From Odontesthes bonariensis (taxonomy: Eukaryota > Chordata > Actinopteri > Atheriniformes > Atherinopsidae), in NCBI RefSeq assembly GCF_027942865.1, contig NC_134519.1, forward strand, positions 21,734,248-21,798,247: a DNA stretch of 64,000 nucleotides. The letters run 5' to 3'. Both the position numbers and the translations under genes were made by a program. Under the pieces are notes generated by a model, which saw nothing but the letters and a program-made list of their open reading frames with translations, was not told the DNA's origin and searched no databases. Shown piece by piece: positions 56,916 through 64,000 of the stretch (its first letter is position 1; each line of letters opens with the position of its first letter).

Positions 56916-56929
56916 GTTGCCATAGCAAC
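56916..56929. promoter_or_regulatory. RFX X-box motif
   Basis: GTTGCCATAGCAAC is a full match to the RFX X-box consensus GTNRCCNNRGYAAC. It is intergenic, 2.8 kb downstream of the acsl3 stop. RFX factors control ciliary and some neural genes; what this site controls, if anything, is not shown. Confidence 0.5.
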
Positions 56930-56998
56930 TATAGTTTCAGAATGATTCCAATCAAGCTGCTTATCAGCTGCACGTTGGGTCACAAAGATCACCGATGT

Positions 56999-57020
56999 AC
57001 CACACACACACACACACACA
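56999..57020. repeat. (CA)n microsatellite
   Basis: An 11-unit CA run in the intergenic region downstream of acsl3. Confidence 0.95.
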
Positions 57021-59062
57021 GAGAAACACAAACACAAGCAGTGTTAACAACACAAACTTGTTTATTTCCATTACATAATTTTCAAGGCCAAATCACAAAT
57101 AAATAAGGAAAGAGACACTTGCCGTAGCTCAGCTTGCAGGGCCACTTAACATCACACAAAATAAAGAGCAGAACCCCCGGGAACTGATCAGTAACAAAGA
57201 TTATTAAATATATCAGCAGGAGCCTTTACACGTGTACAGTTATTGTTAGTTTCAATTGAGTTTGATCTTTGAGCTCCTCCCCTCTCAACCCATTTGCAAA
57301 GCAAGTGAAAACCACTACAGAGGAGGAATTCATCTTTGCACCACCCACAGCCTCTGCGATCAATATTGTCAGTGGGAAATGACGTGTGTGATGTCAGGGA
57401 GTGCTTCACATTCTTAAGACCTCGAAAGACAGCTCATGTGTGTCAGAAGGCAACTAGCCGCCTCTCGCCAGGCAGAGAAAAAGCAGCAAACAGCACAGTT
57501 AAGGTACCGACGTTTCACTGAAATGTCAGGAGAGAGGATTCTTTTTCTATAAAAAACAGGAACGCGGGCAACGAGCTCACACTTTGTCATAATAGTATGG
57601 TCAAACTTTTTACAAGCTAAAGCTGGCGGACATCTGATAGGAGATAGTGTTAGTGCACCTGACCGTACCTTTATTAATGTGTGTTTAGTACGAGCAAAGC
57701 AGGGCTTGCATTCAGAGAGAGTAATGGCCACCTCACAAAGGACCACTGACCAAACACCGTTTCATCTTCAGTCTACAGAGGAATAAATACTGAAGGAAAA
57801 AAATAAAAGAGTCACTCGCAATACTGCCATTCGTTAAATATCACCACCAATCAGAAGGCCTACTGTAATCAATATATGGTTTACAGAAAATCAAATAAAC
57901 GGCAGGTGACAGAATCCCGTAGTACTGTTGTCTTTTATATACACTGCACATACAGTATCATACACAGAAACCAGTTTAAATATACAGAAATGTAACTTGC
58001 ACTCTGTGAGGTGAACTGACTTTATCCTATATACTCAATTAAACACGGAGTGTATCCATGGAGAATTTCTTCGGTTGCTCAAACGGAGAGCGCTTTTGCC
58101 ATCTCTTCACGTGCTTTGGTACAGTTGCACACTTTTGATCATGCAATTTCCACAATGCCAAATATTTCACTTTTCAGTTTACACTTTCAGCACAGAACGT
58201 TCAAAACAGGCAACATCTAAACTTCCTTATCAGTGTCTCTCTACCATCCTCATTATTTCTGTGGTGTTCCTTTCCTGCAAGCCTTCCATCGGTGACACGC
58301 GAAGCGGAGGCTTGAACGTTAAAACGCCACAGGAGGACCGTTGCCTGTGCATTAGTTTCCTCCTTACATACTTAAAATCTGAGTATAAATATTGCACATT
58401 CATTTTGTATCATTTTCATCATGTATATGTAAAAAAAAAACAACAACAAAACAAACAATTTTTTTTTTTTTTTAAAGTAGACTAGAAAATAACTCGACTT
58501 ATGGTAAATAGAATAACATGTTTAGCGGTCAATAAAAGGCTAAGTAATGTAATTATTTTTCTACAGTAAGCTAACTTCCCTTGAAGACATCCATACGGTG
58601 CATTGGTCGTGACTGGAGAAATACAGGACTAATGTGGCAGGTTTAGTATGTTAATGAACATACGAGTCCCAGTGGTCGCATAAAATCTAAACGGATACCT
58701 TCCTACCAATGTCTGATCCTGCTACAATAGCTGGGAGCAGGGATTGAAGACTTAAGTCAGTAAACATGCACTCAAATGAGCAAACGAGAAAGTTAAGGGA
58801 GAAAATTACTTTAAAAAAAAGAAAGTTTGTAGACAAAGCTAGCTCATTAAAGTCGACAACAAGGAAATACAAAGAAAAAAAAAGGAGGAGGAGAAAAAAA
58901 ACCTTTAAGTAACAGTAAAAAAGACAAAATTTTAAACATCTTAATGCTCAATCTCTCATGGCTTTGCAACACCAGTTCATCACACAGAAAAATGACTTGT
59001 CAAATGGGTTCCAAAGCTGACAAACCAAACACAGATGAAAGAAATAAAACAAAACAAAAACG

Positions 59063-59084
59063 CACACACACACACACACACACA
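59063..59084. repeat. (CA)n microsatellite
   Basis: An 11-unit CA run, 630 bp downstream of the acsl3 stop codon and probably in its 3' UTR. Confidence 0.9.
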
Positions 59085-59715
59085 TACAGAGAAAGGACGC
59101 AGTAAAGATAATAGAGATCCCTGCAAAGATTCCAACCTGAAAGTTACTAAGAGCCCAGGACCCACCCCCTCCACGTCGGCCTCATGCTACCCCACGTCCC
59201 TGACGGGTATCTGCACCACATGTCCACAACCGAGCTGTTTAGGTGGAATGCTCCAGAGAGCAGGTGAGGAGGAAGAGAAGCGACGGAGTGCGTGCGCAGA
59301 CATAAACTCATATACGTCTAGCCTCACATTATTTTCATTTGGAGACATGCAAAGGTCCGATTTCATGTGCCGCCTTCGTACTCATAGCAACCAAAGGGTC
59401 AAATCCATCAAAATGGAACTGTTAGGGAATCTCAGCGTGCGCGCCTTTGCTGGCTCAGTTGTATATCGGGGTCCTTTCTGCCTCTTGACCTTGACCAAAA
59501 GCATAAAGCTTGATTCAAGATTTTTTTCCCCGGTTCTGATCAAAGCTGTTACAGAGAAGCTGAGGAGGAAGTTAACGATTTTCTTTGTGTGTCAGTATTA
59601 AAGTATGTATATGTTACCTGTATCTAAATTCCTCTCGTAGTGCTCCTGGTAGGGACCTTAGAGCTCCTTGTGTATGTGTTCAAGTTGTATGTGTTATCTG
59701 GAGGGAATCTATGTG

Positions 59716-64000
<4,285 letters not shown>

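Larger units (their letters stand above)
46823..59715. other. Gene-poor spacer between scg2 and acsl3
   Basis: About 13 kb with no supported coding exon. KCNE4, which lies between ACSL3 and SCG2 in human, was looked for among the open frames and not seen. It contains a split SINE (47.7-48.7 kb), a LINE fossil (52.5-52.9 kb), an X-box (56.9 kb) and short CA repeats. The part next to 59716 must include the acsl3 3' UTR, whose end was not fixed. Confidence 0.55.

Noticed and set aside
46823-59715. Search for a KCNE4-like single-exon gene
   Set aside because: No open frame in this interval has a single transmembrane segment followed by the KCNE-type cytoplasmic motif.

Overview
The window is nuclear DNA from a ray-finned fish, probably a percomorph teleost. 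The evidence is short-intron vertebrate genes with canonical splice sites, an scg2 gene whose secretoneurin is of the fish 'b' type, and dispersed CA repeats and fish-type SINE, LINE and MITE fragments. The species call is inference.

Layout, left to right. (1) 1-11.5 kb: 5' part of a muscleblind-like (mbnl) gene on the minus strand, with the first coding exon at 2593-2766 and a probable noncoding exon and promoter near 10.9-11.5 kb. (2) 11.5-23.1 kb: gene-poor spacer. (3) 23.15-23.6 kb: a small two-exon coiled-coil gene resembling CCDC195, plus strand. (4) 24.16-33.69 kb: complete cul3, plus strand, 16 coding exons, 766 aa; intron 3 carries two terminal-inverted-repeat elements. (5) 35.65-39.02 kb: complete dhrs12, minus strand, 10 coding exons, 337 aa. 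(6) 39.49-42.78 kb: complete ap1s3, plus strand, 154 aa, head-to-head with dhrs12; its last intron holds an 824-bp inverted-repeat element and a possible alternative last exon. (7) 44.32-46.13 kb: scg2 (b type), minus strand, single coding exon, 601 aa, with an upstream noncoding exon, a TATA box and an RE1-like element. (8) 46.8-59.7 kb: gene-poor spacer with a split SINE, a LINE fossil and an RFX X-box. (9) 59.72-64.0 kb: acsl3, minus strand, C-terminal 583 codons in 13 exons; the 5' end lies beyond the window.

acsl3, scg2, ap1s3 and cul3 (and perhaps ccdc195) are linked in human 2q36, so this is a reshuffled version of that block. KCNE4, WDFY1, MRPL44, SERPINE2 and FAM124B were not found between them, and dhrs12 and mbnl come from other human chromosomes. 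The genes do not form one pathway: they cover RNA splicing (mbnl), ubiquitin ligation (cul3), short-chain dehydrogenase/reductase chemistry (dhrs12), clathrin adaptor AP-1 (ap1s3), granule and neuropeptide biology (scg2) and fatty-acid activation (acsl3). Exon boundaries were read by hand from splice sites and checked by reading-frame phase; every internal junction of the five main genes keeps frame. I saw no tRNA, rRNA, CRISPR array or bacterial-type system.
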